From UBA721 sp002705165 (lineage in GTDB: Bacteria > Planctomycetota > Planctomycetia > Pirellulales > Pirellulaceae), in the NCBI GenBank assembly GCA_045565995.1, contig JBJLEF010000001.1:620001-684000 (forward strand): DNA of 64,000 nt. The letters run 5' to 3'. Below the pieces are notes generated by a model, which had not been told where the DNA came from, ran no database searches, and was given only the letters and a program-made list of their open reading frames with translations. Made by a program: the position numbers and the translations under genes. Shown one piece after another: positions 9,712 through 18,815 of this stretch. Numbering within the stretch: the first letter of the stretch is position 1; every line of letters begins with the position of its first letter.

Positions 9712-11172
9712 CTAGTCCCACCACCACTGGCCACCCTGCAAACCTTCGATTGACGTACGTTGATGAGTTTTACGTACAACATTATCTTCATCCTGAAGAA
9801 GATTTGGGGACGACAGTGCCGTCAAAGGATGGATATCAACTCCACCACCAATGGGTGTCATCAGCGAGTTACCTTTCCAAACCGCATTGACTGCAGTCTC
9901 TACAGTCTTTGGCTCCGGATAAACTTCCACTGAAAGAACTTTTTCGTTGCCTAGCAGCCCGAGATCCCAGCTAGCCTGGGCGTAATAATCTTTTTCCTGA
10001 ATGAAAGCTGCCACGATTAGCATATCAATCAGGTTTCGCATCTGTGCATAAACAGGAACCTGAGAAGCAAGCTGTGGATACTTCTCCGTAAACGATTGTT
10101 GGAATGTTTTACTGGCTCGATCAACCAGACCACTTCCAACTCGTGTTCCATCGATCTGCACCAGTTCATCGGCACCAACAAGTTTGACTCCGGCTCCAAC
10201 CAATTGCATCGCCAGATTATCATCACTTACTCGAACACATTCGTAATTTGGCGTGAAATACCAGCGAGCCATCGCATTGCGATTCACCGAGGATGGAGAC
10301 GCTGATCCAATATATGTACGAATGGCGACTGGTGGCTTCTCTAAACCAATACCAATCAATTTCATGCGGTAGTCAGCTTCAACCAATACCTGTGCAAAGT
10401 GCGTTTTAGGCGAAACACCTTCCACAGTGACAACTTGCTGCCCCAAACTCTTTTGCAGACCTGCAACAAACTGTCTTGTCGTGCGAGGATTGAGCGAAGG
10501 CGCAGCTTGCACCATAAATTGTTGCATGCGTTGCAGCCCTTCCTGAGTCGGATCGATCGAAACGCCTACTGTTTTTGCTTTTTTACCTGCTGGACCAAAG
10601 CTTCGAAGAGCAACAATCAGATCTTGCAGTTCAAGAACAGCCTGGCCAGTTGCCACACCAACAGGTCGTCCGGACGGGTCAACCGCGTAACCTTCAGCAG
10701 GACCGGCAACAACAATGTCACCTGTTTCCGGATAAAAGAAGACGTAATCAATACTGGTCAGCCCAGCCAGATACCGCATGTCATCACTAACACCTTCACC
10801 AGCTTCTAATCGTCGGGCAATTTCTGCTTCGAGACGAGTAAGGGATATTTTTCGCAATTCACTTTGGCGAGCGACATTAGGATCCAGAGCCTGACGTGCT
10901 TCCTGTATCCGCTTTTGCGTCAAACGAATGTCGAAATGCTGTACCTTTAGTACACCCTGGGGATTAATAACGACACCAGCACCGCCTTGACCGCCTTGAC
11001 CGCCGCCTTGACCGCCACCGCCAAAACCACCGCCGCCTTGACCACCGCCGCCAAAGCCACCACCACCTTGACCACCGCCTCCAAATTGAGCGTGGACAGC
11101 AGGGCTAAAGACTAATAAGCCAGCTACGACAATCACCGATAACAACTTGTGAAGACAGTTCGACGTTGACAT
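9712..11172 (-). CDS. secreted DUF1598 protein with Gly-rich N-terminus
   Basis: Planctomycete-specific family of unknown function. I place the start at ATG 11172 because a GAGGA motif lies nine bases upstream; the longer frame (11217) lacks one. The 486-residue product has a signal peptide ending SPAVHA-QFGG, then a glycine/glutamine-rich linker of about 45 residues built from repeated FGGGGQGGGG blocks (10981-11085), then the DUF1598 domain from about residue 75 (GVLKVQHFDIRL, GLTSIDYVFFYPETGDIVVAGPAEG, later VGVSIDPTQEGLQRMQQF). It probably acts outside the cytoplasmic membrane. It is a single gene, with its own upstream region and terminator. The repeated linker DNA may vary in length between strains. 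Confidence 0.87.
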   Translation of the reverse strand: MSTSNCLHKLLSVIVVAGLLVFSPAVHAQFGGGGQGGGGFGGGGQGGGGFGGGGQGGGQGGQGGAGVVINPQGVLKVQHFDIRLTQKRIQEARQALDPNVARQSELRKISLTRLEAEIARRLEAGEGVSDDMRYLAGLTSIDYVFFYPETGDIVVAGPAEGYAVDPSGRPVGVATGQAVLELQDLIVALRSFGPAGKKAKTVGVSIDPTQEGLQRMQQFMVQAAPSLNPRTTRQFVAGLQKSLGQQVVTVEGVSPKTHFAQVLVEADYRMKLIGIGLEKPPVAIRTYIGSASPSSVNRNAMARWYFTPNYECVRVSDDNLAMQLVGAGVKLVGADELVQIDGTRVGSGLVDRASKTFQQSFTEKYPQLASQVPVYAQMRNLIDMLIVAAFIQEKDYYAQASWDLGLLGNEKVLSVEVYPEPKTVETAVNAVWKGNSLMTPIGGGVDIHPLTALSSPNLLQDEDNVVRKTHQRTSIEGLQGGQWWWD

Positions 11173-11524
11173 GATCAGATTCCTCGTCTTCGTCCCCGTA
11201 CTAGCCGGGAACGGCATAAATATTGTTTTCTCTATTTCCGCAACTCAAATTACGGCTTTTCTCAGGCAGTAATACGTTTGAGTTCGACTTCCGCCAATAA
11301 TTCAAGCGCACATTCCGTCACTTATCTCATCGAGAAGAGGTCTATTCCGATATTAGTTCGGTAAACTAGAGAAGGCAAGAAAACGAGGATATTTGCCCAA
11401 GAAGAGTCGTGTAATTGTCTTAACAGGTAATCTCGGCGGAGTAATCGTTATAATCGATAACCTTTGACAACCATTCTGCACTCAGGTGATCTAATCGACT
11501 GCTTAGATTCTCAGCCGTCAAATC
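11173..11524. other. intergenic region, 352 bases
   Basis: Lies upstream of the DUF1598 gene and downstream of the Gfo/Idh gene, both on the minus strand. It must hold the DUF1598 promoter and leader and the end of the oxidoreductase transcript. I see no open frame with a ribosome binding site, no tRNA and no convincing hairpin terminator. The first 45 bases are in frame with the DUF1598 gene but lack a plausible start. Confidence 0.5.
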
Positions 11525-12628
11525 TTAGCTTTTAAGCAATGTCAGTGGGTTCTTTCGCTGTTTCAACGGCATTTCAACTGGGACACTCTGGCGATGTGAC
11601 TCAAAAACAGCCGCAATCATCTCCACGGTTGTCCGAGCTTCATACATATTACACTCGGGCTGTCTGTCTTCTTTGATTGCCGCGAGTAAATCTATACAAG
11701 CCGCGACATTCCCAGCATGCAGCGAAGTATCCTCTGACACTTCCGGCTTACCAACACCACGGGAAGTAACCCGTTGCCACGTCTTATCTGACCTCCCGGG
11801 ACACCAATTAGGGTCCTCCAGTAAATAGGCTAACGGTCGATAGCCCGTCTTAATATCAAAGATTCCTTTGCTACCGTAAATTTGCAAAGCAAATCGGGCA
11901 CCATTCCCAGCGCTGCGAGTTGATGCGAAATATCCATGAATGCCATCCTGCATCCCATAAGTGGCGTTCAACGAATTTGACGCTAATGGCCCAATCCCTT
12001 CATTACCTTCATAGACATCTTTTTGGCGGAGGGCAACACCATCCTGATATGCCCGAGCGAAACACCAGGTTGGCTCACCACCAAAGAAATGCATCATGTT
12101 GAAGATATGGCTCCCAAGAACCCACAGATCTTCTCCACCACCGCGACCATCTTCTTTTCCACGACCGCGAAGTTCCAACACGTCACCTATACGCCCGTCC
12201 TCGATCAACTCGCGCACCACACGAAGGGTAGGGCTGTACCGAGTCTGATGTGCAATGGCAAGCTTCACTTTATTCAACTCACAGGCAGCCACCATTTGAT
12301 CTGCCTCTTCGAGTGTTCGACAGAATGGTTTTTCCATGTATATATGCAACTGTTTCTCTGCCACCGCTAAAACGATATCGCGATGTTGATCTAACCACCG
12401 CGGACATACAGCCACAATATCCAACTGCTCATTGTTCAGCATTTTTCGATAGTCAGCATAAGCTTCAGGAGCTTTGAGACGTTCCTTCGCAGCTGCGCGA
12501 CCTGCTTCGTCCGGGTCACTCACCGCCACTACCTGGCAGCCTGGAATATGAGACCAAACCGTATCAATTCCATGACCGTAATTTCCCCGGCCTGTATGAC
12601 CGATAACGCCTATTCGATAATTAACCAT
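11525..12628 (-). CDS. Gfo/Idh/MocA family NAD(P)-dependent oxidoreductase
   Basis: 367 residues. The N-terminal Rossmann domain begins YRIGVIGHTGRGNYGHG, a somewhat unusual dinucleotide loop (GHTGRGNYG in place of GxGxxG), and includes VVAVSDPDEAGR. The family EKP motif is present (YMEKPFCRTLEEAD, about 96-109), followed by the C-terminal beta-sheet domain with RGRGKEDGRGGGEDLWVLGSH. Members oxidise sugars, inositols or sugar-derived alcohols; the substrate cannot be told from sequence. It is monocistronic as far as I can see and diverges from the protoporphyrinogen oxidase gene across 118 bases. Confidence 0.88.
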   Translation of the reverse strand: MVNYRIGVIGHTGRGNYGHGIDTVWSHIPGCQVVAVSDPDEAGRAAAKERLKAPEAYADYRKMLNNEQLDIVAVCPRWLDQHRDIVLAVAEKQLHIYMEKPFCRTLEEADQMVAACELNKVKLAIAHQTRYSPTLRVVRELIEDGRIGDVLELRGRGKEDGRGGGEDLWVLGSHIFNMMHFFGGEPTWCFARAYQDGVALRQKDVYEGNEGIGPLASNSLNATYGMQDGIHGYFASTRSAGNGARFALQIYGSKGIFDIKTGYRPLAYLLEDPNWCPGRSDKTWQRVTSRGVGKPEVSEDTSLHAGNVAACIDLLAAIKEDRQPECNMYEARTTVEMIAAVFESHRQSVPVEMPLKQRKNPLTLLKS

Positions 12629-12746
12629 TACCCTATGCTCACTTTGATAATCAGAAGAAGACTCCGGTTAGGAGTATGACTTGTATAGGTTATGATACTA
12701 ATATTCTCCCGTACCTTGTAGATTTTTCATTCGACAAAGCTCTCTT

Positions 12747-14186
12747 ATGGAGCCAGCCGTGGACAACAATAGTGAACTTTTACCAAATAGTCGCATCGCA
12801 ATTATCGGTGCAGGTATCACTGGGCTTTCTGCTGCCTACTATCTCCACCGGCAACGTCCCGACTTACAAATATCCGTACTTGAATCCAGTTCCCGGGCAG
12901 GAGGGATCCTACAAACGACCCGTCGCCAGGGCTTTCTTATTGAACGTGGACCGGATATGTTCATCACGCGTGACTCAGACGCTCTTAAGCTCTGTGAAGA
13001 GCTTGGCTTTGCAGATCAGTTAATCCAAACCAATACAGCCAATCGGGGCGCTTATCTAATCCACCACGGAAAGTTGCAAAAAATGCCGGCTGGTTGGACC
13101 ATGATGACGCCAACAAGTTTCTGGGCAATTGCAAAAACTCCTCTCTTAAGTCTGCGAGGTAAGCTTCGGGTCTGCTGGGAATTATTCGTACGACGGCGTA
13201 AACAAACTACAGACGAAAGCCTAGCTTCCTTTACTCGCCGACGTCTTGGGCAGGAAGCCTTTGACAATATTATTCAGCCACTGATCGGCGGCATTTACAC
13301 CGCCGACCCCGAAAAGCTAAGCATGAATGCGACCCTTAAATCGTTCATCGATATGGAACGAGAAGACGGAGGCTTGATACGTGGGGGACTAAAACAACTG
13401 AAGAATCACAAGGGCGATACCCCCAGTAGCGGCGCACGCTATGGGATGTTTGTAACGCCCAAACACGGCATGCAATCGTTCGTCGAGACTATCGTGAACG
13501 CACTTCCGGATCAAGCCATTGAATACGACAGCAACGTAACCGGAGTGAAAACATCGGGGGATGCGATGGAAGTCACCGTGGAAGGTGAAACCACTGGCCG
13601 TCGTTACGACAAAGTACTTGTTACAACCTCCAGTCAGATTGCCGCGCGGTTGCTGAGTGGTACTTTTTCAGAATTGAGCGCTAGTTTAGAAAAGATCCCT
13701 TTGGCCGGCGCTAGCGTTCTCTCCATGGGGTACACCAGAGACCATGTAGAACACCCTCTGGATGCTTTTGGAATCGTGAGTCCAATCAAAGAGAACCGCC
13801 CACTTATTGCTATTAGTATTTCCAGTGTCAAGTTTGCTGGTCGCGCACCGGATGATCACGTCTTATTTCGTGTATTTATCGGCGGTGCATTACAACCCGA
13901 GTTACTGGACCTCTCCGATGATGAGCTCATACAATCAACCCGTAAACAATTAAAAGAGTTGCTTGGTGTCCGTGGGGAACCAATCTTTACCGAAGTCGCT
14001 CGTTGGACTAACACGATGCCTCAATATCACGTTGGACATGTTGAGCTGGTTGATTCCATCGAAACCCAGCTAGAGGATATTGCCGGATTGGAATTAGCCG
14101 GGAACGCATACCGTGGTGTTGGAATACCACTTTGCGTTCGTAGTGGTAAGCTCGCAGCGGAACGGATCATTGGAACAGAGGGTTAG
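12747..14186 (+). CDS. hemG: protoporphyrinogen/coproporphyrinogen oxidase, HemY-type flavoprotein
   Basis: 479 residues. FAD-binding fold at the N-terminus: RIAIIGAGITGLSAAYYL (about 15-32), then LESSSRAGG and the substrate-side motif RRQGFLIERGPDMFI. The middle has QPLIGGIYTADPEKLSMNA, typical of this enzyme, and the C-terminus has LAGNAYRGVGIPLCVRSGKLAAE, the second FAD motif. It catalyses the oxygen-dependent oxidation step late in haem synthesis; whether the substrate is protoporphyrinogen or coproporphyrinogen is not decided by sequence. The symbol hemG is used here in the sense common for this flavoprotein family (also hemY). ATG 12747 leaves the FAD motif at the expected place. It is convergent with the small dehydratase gene. 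HemW, also haem-related, lies 24 kb away. Confidence 0.92.
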   Translation: MEPAVDNNSELLPNSRIAIIGAGITGLSAAYYLHRQRPDLQISVLESSSRAGGILQTTRRQGFLIERGPDMFITRDSDALKLCEELGFADQLIQTNTANRGAYLIHHGKLQKMPAGWTMMTPTSFWAIAKTPLLSLRGKLRVCWELFVRRRKQTTDESLASFTRRRLGQEAFDNIIQPLIGGIYTADPEKLSMNATLKSFIDMEREDGGLIRGGLKQLKNHKGDTPSSGARYGMFVTPKHGMQSFVETIVNALPDQAIEYDSNVTGVKTSGDAMEVTVEGETTGRRYDKVLVTTSSQIAARLLSGTFSELSASLEKIPLAGASVLSMGYTRDHVEHPLDAFGIVSPIKENRPLIAISISSVKFAGRAPDDHVLFRVFIGGALQPELLDLSDDELIQSTRKQLKELLGVRGEPIFTEVARWTNTMPQYHVGHVELVDSIETQLEDIAGLELAGNAYRGVGIPLCVRSGKLAAERIIGTEG

Positions 14187-14221
14187 CTTGCGCGAAACCG
14201 CCTAAATTTGACTACCTCTTC

Positions 14222-14590
14222 TTATTGAGAAGTCCCATCCCAATCGATTTCATCGATTTTCGCAGCAAGAATAAAATCATTTTCACTCAGACCGCCAATG
14301 GCATGCGTCCAGATCTCAATACTGACGTTTCGATAGCTTTCCAAATGAATATCGGGGTGATGGTTCTCATCTTCAGATAATGCAGCAACAGCCTGGAAGA
14401 ACACCATTGCCGACATAAAGTTTGAAGCTGTCCATTCACGTCGGATCCTCTGACCTTCGTTGACAATTTGCCAGCCGGGATGTTCTATCAACTGAGCCTG
14501 TGCCTCTTCCAGGGAATATTTAGGCACACCACCTTCACAAGGTAGGCATCGTTTTGTGCGTAATTCGCAAGCTTCCTGTATATCCATCAT
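14222..14590 (-). CDS. pterin-4a-carbinolamine dehydratase (PCD/DCoH)
   Basis: 122 residues, slightly longer than the usual ~100 because of an N-terminal segment with several Cys. Conserved features are PGWQIVNEGQRIRREW, the active-site ENHHPDIHL run (about 78-86), VSIEIWTHAIGGLSENDFILAAKID (shown here by its TH and GGL parts). The enzyme dehydrates 4a-hydroxytetrahydropterin, recycling the pterin cofactor of aromatic amino acid hydroxylases; in bacteria without such hydroxylases it may serve pterin metabolism. It starts one base before the TPR gene's end on the same strand, suggesting co-transcription with the TPR gene. Confidence 0.9.
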   Translation of the reverse strand: MMDIQEACELRTKRCLPCEGGVPKYSLEEAQAQLIEHPGWQIVNEGQRIRREWTASNFMSAMVFFQAVAALSEDENHHPDIHLESYRNVSIEIWTHAIGGLSENDFILAAKIDEIDWDGTSQ

Positions 14591-14591
14591 T

Positions 14592-16211
14592 CTAAATAGT
14601 CTTCAATTTTGAGCGATCGACCATGGGTTTGCCCTCGCGTTCCTTAGCTTTATTTTCACGCCAAGGCTTCCCCTTCTCGTAAAAATCCAATTCCTTTTCC
14701 AGGTGTTCCTGAATATCCTCACGCCCAATTTCGACAGCTTTCTTTGCCCATTTTTTTGCGTTGGCAAAATCTCCGACTTCTGCATAAGCTGCTCCCAACG
14801 TGCTAAGGATATGAGGTTTTTTGTATTCCGATACCTCACAAGCTTTCAGCGCCAATTCGACAGACTTTTTGCCGTCACGAACTTCGTCATCGTCTGAAGT
14901 CGCAAGTGTCCAGGCCCAATTATTCAACAAGTTGTCATGGGTCTGGTTGTGCTTATAAGCTTCTGCATAATCAGCAACGGCTTTGCCATGTTCTCCCATG
15001 CTTAAATAAATATCCGCGCGGGAATAATAACCGATCCAGTCTTCTTTATTCCTTTCGATCGCAATATTAACATGCTTGATCGCGCTATCGAATTCCTCTG
15101 CCATCGAGTAGTCCATCGCCATACGAATACGCATTTCATTATCGGTTGGCAGGAATTGCAACAGGGCTTCAAGTAATTTTGCCGCTCGATAATAATCCTG
15201 CTGCTGTTCCAAAACTCCGGCCCGCAAGAGATACAACTGGGGAGCACCGGGGTTAATCTCCTGAAGAGTATCCAGATCTTGATTTGCTTCTTCAAGACGG
15301 TTCTCCGCTAGAGCTATATTAGCGCGTAGTAACAACGCACCTTCGCTCTTCGGATTGACTTCAATGGCCTTATCAAGATCTTTCTTACCTTCTTCGATAT
15401 TATTCTGCATGACATGAATGCGTGCACGCAACTCATATCCAGCCGACGCATTAGGTTGCTTTTCCACCGCCTGATTGGCAATCTCAATAGCCTGGCCAAA
15501 TTCTTCCTGCTGAGCCAGCGCTTCGGCGAGAGCAGACATTGCCAGAACATCGTCACCGTCAAGTTCGACAACACGTCGGAAATCCTCGGCTGCCTTTTCG
15601 AAGTTACCCTGCTGCGAATAAACAGCAGCACGAGCGGTGATAGCAACTGAATTGTCATCATCAACCTTAATGGCTTCACTCAAATCAGCAATTTTCTGAT
15701 TGACATCACCACGAAGCGCCGCTCGAGCAACCAAAGCGTTAGCTTTTGATTCAGGGTCTTCGTACAACTCCAGAGCCTTCGATGCTGACTCAATACCAGC
15801 TTTTCGGGTTCCACCTGGTAAGGCATGAAGCTTTGCTATCAAAAGATGAGCATCCGCAAATGCGGCGTCGTACTTCGTTAGCCGACCCAGATCGCTTAGT
15901 GCCAAGCGGCGCATTTCGACCCACTGTTGCGGTGGACGTCCGGAAAGCAACGGATTCGATAGCTGTTCTGCTCTCTGGTATAACGTGGATGTGATCAGTT
16001 GGATGGCAAATTCTTTGCCTCCATCATCCAGACCAGCCTCAACCGCTTTTTCAGCAAGCTTGACAACTTCTTCTAAATCCTGGAAATTCTTTGCATTCAG
16101 CTTGGCTTCCGTTGCCTGATCAAGAAATGTTTGTCCTTCTTCATCCGCTAGTAAACAACTACCGGTAAAAAAGACGATCGATAGGCTAAGCACCACTTTG
16201 ATAGCATGCAT
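14592..16211 (-). CDS. secreted or periplasmic tetratricopeptide repeat protein
   Basis: About 539 residues. Two ATGs (16217 and 16211) follow AGGA; I choose 16211 because the spacing is better. A signal peptide (hydrophobic stretch VVLSLSIVFFTGSCLL, then ADEEG) is present; the GSC in it could also serve as a lipobox, but the spacing is not ideal. From about residue 100 on there are roughly ten TPR units with W/L/G/Y/A/F/A spacing, for example EAIKVDDDNSVAITARAAV, QQGNFEKAAEDFRRVVELD, MGEHGKAVADYAEAYKHN. The C-terminus is basic. It probably scaffolds protein complexes at the cell surface side. It is co-directional with the dehydratase, and its own partner is unknown. Confidence 0.85.
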   Translation of the reverse strand: MHAIKVVLSLSIVFFTGSCLLADEEGQTFLDQATEAKLNAKNFQDLEEVVKLAEKAVEAGLDDGGKEFAIQLITSTLYQRAEQLSNPLLSGRPPQQWVEMRRLALSDLGRLTKYDAAFADAHLLIAKLHALPGGTRKAGIESASKALELYEDPESKANALVARAALRGDVNQKIADLSEAIKVDDDNSVAITARAAVYSQQGNFEKAAEDFRRVVELDGDDVLAMSALAEALAQQEEFGQAIEIANQAVEKQPNASAGYELRARIHVMQNNIEEGKKDLDKAIEVNPKSEGALLLRANIALAENRLEEANQDLDTLQEINPGAPQLYLLRAGVLEQQQDYYRAAKLLEALLQFLPTDNEMRIRMAMDYSMAEEFDSAIKHVNIAIERNKEDWIGYYSRADIYLSMGEHGKAVADYAEAYKHNQTHDNLLNNWAWTLATSDDDEVRDGKKSVELALKACEVSEYKKPHILSTLGAAYAEVGDFANAKKWAKKAVEIGREDIQEHLEKELDFYEKGKPWRENKAKEREGKPMVDRSKLKTI

Positions 16212-16253
16212 GAACATGGTTCCTATTCACGAATTGTGAAACTGTGTAATTGA

Positions 16254-17828
16254 TTAAGTGATATTCGCTTGAGTCCAGGATCCATCAACACTTCTCCAGA
16301 CGGTTCCATTGGGACTTTCATCTTTTAAGATACAAGGTAGGCGGTGGGCTCGCACATTATCGTAACATTGAAGCATCCCAAACCGCAAAAGGGATCCCGG
16401 AATTCCAACCGCTGTAAATCCTGGATGACCCGTTGCCGGGAAAGGCCCGCCATGATTCATCGCTGCCGAGACGGCAACACCTGTTGGCATCTTGTCATTT
16501 AATAGACGACCAACCTTCACCCGCATCTGGCTGGCAATCTGGTCATACGCATCATCATCCGCTCCTGTGCTATCTGAATAGATACATCCAGTCAGATTAC
16601 CTTCTAGTATTGATACAACTTGTACTAATTCGTCAACGGACTCAGCAATCAATAACAAAGAACTATTACCAAAGGCTTCTGTCTGCATTATTTCAGAATC
16701 CGACAAAAATTGAGCTGCCGTCACTTTTAATAATGTATTGGCATAACAGAATCGTCCTTCATCAGCTGCTGCATTACCGACAAGCATTTCAGCTCCGGCA
16801 TCCACGAGCACTTGCAGGTTGGACGCCAAACTCTTCTCAACTCCAGAAGACAATAAGGTTCCTACTGGAGCCTCGGCGAATTTAGAGGCCAGCGATTCAA
16901 CAAACTGATCCGTAGTTTCTCCTGCCAGCAGCAGTACCAGGCCCGGGTTAGTACAGAATTGACCGGTCCCCATCAAACAGCTACCGGTAAATTCATCGGC
17001 AATTTCAGTTCCCCGTTCAGCCAACGCGCCTGGTAGAATCACCACTGGATTCACACTGGAAAGCTCAAGATAAATTGGTTTACCTGCCAGATCCGCCGCC
17101 TGCTTAAGCTTTAGTCCTGCGTGTCGGCTTCCTGTATAACCGGTGGCACCGGTACGCGCATCAGAAACCAGTCGCTCCCCATCCGCATGGCTCGTGCGAT
17201 AGATCAATTGCACCATACCTGCAGGCATATCCGTTGCGACCGCAGCTCGTTGGGCACATTCAGCAAATAATTTAGTCGTCCCTGGATGAGATGAATTCGC
17301 TTTGGCAATCACTGGATTTCCTGAAGCGATGGCCGCAACAAAGTCTCCCCCGGAAGCACTGCCAAATGCTAACGGGAAGTTATTTGGCCCAAAGACACAC
17401 ACGGGGCCAATGGCACCATAAACACTTCGAATATCAGTCGTCGTATCGATCGTTGGTAATGCCCAACTGCCATCCCGAGCCGCAGCAGCAGCCTGACGCA
17501 ATTGGTTCGTGGTTCGGGGCATTTCGCCACCCGCCAATCGGGTTTCCTTAGGGTAAGCGGTTTCAGCATTCGCCATATCAACAATAGCTTCTGCATGCGC
17601 CTCAATATCATCAGCATAAGCTTCCAGAAAATCAGCGATTTGCGCTCCTGAAATATTCCGCAAAGCAGCTGTGGCGCTCGCTGCAGCTGCTAATGCTTCG
17701 TCACAATCTTCCCAGTTACTTACTGGATACTGCGGCTCAAGTAATTCCCGGGTGGCAGGATTAGCCGCCTGAAAAGAGGAGGAGGCATTTGCCTCACGCC
17801 ATTGACCAGCAATTAAAACTTTTTCCAT
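16254..17828 (-). CDS. aldehyde dehydrogenase, 2-oxoglutarate semialdehyde type
   Basis: Start placed at ATG 17828 (524 residues); the longer frame begins with TTG and adds an improbable leader. ALDH motifs: FGPNNFPLAFGSASGGD (cofactor domain), GYTGSRHAGLKLKQAA, LELSSVNPVVILP with the general-base glutamate, and GTGQFCTNPG with the catalytic cysteine (about residue 293). The NNFPLAF motif and the long middle section fit the branch that oxidises 2-oxoglutarate semialdehyde to 2-oxoglutarate with NAD(P)+. That branch ends both the non-phosphorylative pentose route and hydroxyproline breakdown. It is the last gene of the symporter/dipeptidase/FAH-fold operon, which supports the assignment. Confidence 0.87.
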   Translation of the reverse strand: MEKVLIAGQWREANASSSFQAANPATRELLEPQYPVSNWEDCDEALAAAASATAALRNISGAQIADFLEAYADDIEAHAEAIVDMANAETAYPKETRLAGGEMPRTTNQLRQAAAAARDGSWALPTIDTTTDIRSVYGAIGPVCVFGPNNFPLAFGSASGGDFVAAIASGNPVIAKANSSHPGTTKLFAECAQRAAVATDMPAGMVQLIYRTSHADGERLVSDARTGATGYTGSRHAGLKLKQAADLAGKPIYLELSSVNPVVILPGALAERGTEIADEFTGSCLMGTGQFCTNPGLVLLLAGETTDQFVESLASKFAEAPVGTLLSSGVEKSLASNLQVLVDAGAEMLVGNAAADEGRFCYANTLLKVTAAQFLSDSEIMQTEAFGNSSLLLIAESVDELVQVVSILEGNLTGCIYSDSTGADDDAYDQIASQMRVKVGRLLNDKMPTGVAVSAAMNHGGPFPATGHPGFTAVGIPGSLLRFGMLQCYDNVRAHRLPCILKDESPNGTVWRSVDGSWTQANIT

Positions 17829-17918
17829 TGTCTTTGATCTTTCGTTATTAGCTTCCAACCAACGCGCTGTCAGTCAGTTTTATCTCGAACTATACGATGT
17901 CGGGGTATTCCACAAAGC

Positions 17919-18773
17919 TTAACCCTGAACAACAGGATTGGTTAGTGTACCAATACCACAAATTGTGATGTGCACTACATCGCCAGCATTTAAAGTGAAG
18001 TCACTATCAGGAACGATACCCGTTCCCGTCATTAGGAAAACTCCATTGGGAAATTCCTGTTCTCGGCATAAATAGCCAATGAGATCTTCAAAAGTACGAT
18101 GCATTTCACTGACGCCTGAGTTGCCTTCAAAAACGACTTCGCCCCCACGTTCAATTTGTAGTTTGATACCTGTGTCTTCGCGAGCGGGCATACTATCAAG
18201 CAGGGTAATACATGGTCCAAGTCCTGCGCATTGTCGATAGACTTTTGCTTGCGGTAGATAAAGCGGATTTTCTCCTTCAATATCCCGACTGCTCATATCG
18301 TTTCCGATTGTAAATCCAACCAATGTCCCCTGACTGGAAACAACACAGGTGATTTCAGGTTCCGGTACATTCCAGGTCGCATCGTAGCGAATCCGAACCG
18401 GTTGCCCAGGTCCGGACACTCTGTGTGGTGTTGCTTTCATAAACAATTCGGGACGATCAGCCTCGTAAACTAAGTCATAGCAGGAAGCACTTGTTTCAGA
18501 TTCTTCCATACGTGCGGTTTGGCTTCGTTTATAAGTCACCCCTGCAGCCCAGACTTCCTGTTGATCGATCGGAGCAAGTAGCGTCACCTCGGCCAAGGCG
18601 AGCTCCTGCTCAGATACCAAAGAAGCTGCGGTCTCCGATGGATTACCCGACTCAATAATGTCTGCCAATGTTGAACAGGCAGAATCATCAAATGACAAAG
18701 GGCGAACAATCTCACCATCTAGCTGGGCAACCAGCACTTCACCCGTAGCCGTTTGGCATTTAACAAGTTTCAT
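17919..18773 (-). CDS. fumarylacetoacetase-fold dehydratase, KdaD-like
   Basis: 284 residues. N-terminal arm, then the FAH fold. Metal-ligand acids are in VPEPEITCVV (about 133-142), with GNDMSSRDIEGENPLYLPQ following; I recall the last stretch as closely resembling archaeal 2-keto-3-deoxy-D-arabinonate dehydratase (ARDLEAENPLYLPQ). That enzyme makes 2-oxoglutarate semialdehyde, the substrate of the next gene. A strong AAGGAG lies seven bases before ATG 18773. The gene is 43 bases after the dipeptidase and 90 before the dehydrogenase. Alternative substrates within the FAH family are possible; neighbours and the motif make sugar-acid breakdown most likely. Confidence 0.83.
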   Translation of the reverse strand: MKLVKCQTATGEVLVAQLDGEIVRPLSFDDSACSTLADIIESGNPSETAASLVSEQELALAEVTLLAPIDQQEVWAAGVTYKRSQTARMEESETSASCYDLVYEADRPELFMKATPHRVSGPGQPVRIRYDATWNVPEPEITCVVSSQGTLVGFTIGNDMSSRDIEGENPLYLPQAKVYRQCAGLGPCITLLDSMPAREDTGIKLQIERGGEVVFEGNSGVSEMHRTFEDLIGYLCREQEFPNGVFLMTGTGIVPDSDFTLNAGDVVHITICGIGTLTNPVVQG

Positions 18774-18815
18774 TTCATTTCTCCTTAGAACGAACTTCTA
18801 GTATTGAATTTTGGC

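Noticed and set aside
9416..9791. Two minus-strand frames over the end of the glycerate kinase and DUF1598 genes
   Set aside because: They run through a strong terminator and coding sequence of recognised families.
14219..14233. CTTCT/AGAAG hairpin between hemG and the dehydratase gene
   Set aside because: Only five base pairs, no U run and partly inside coding sequence.
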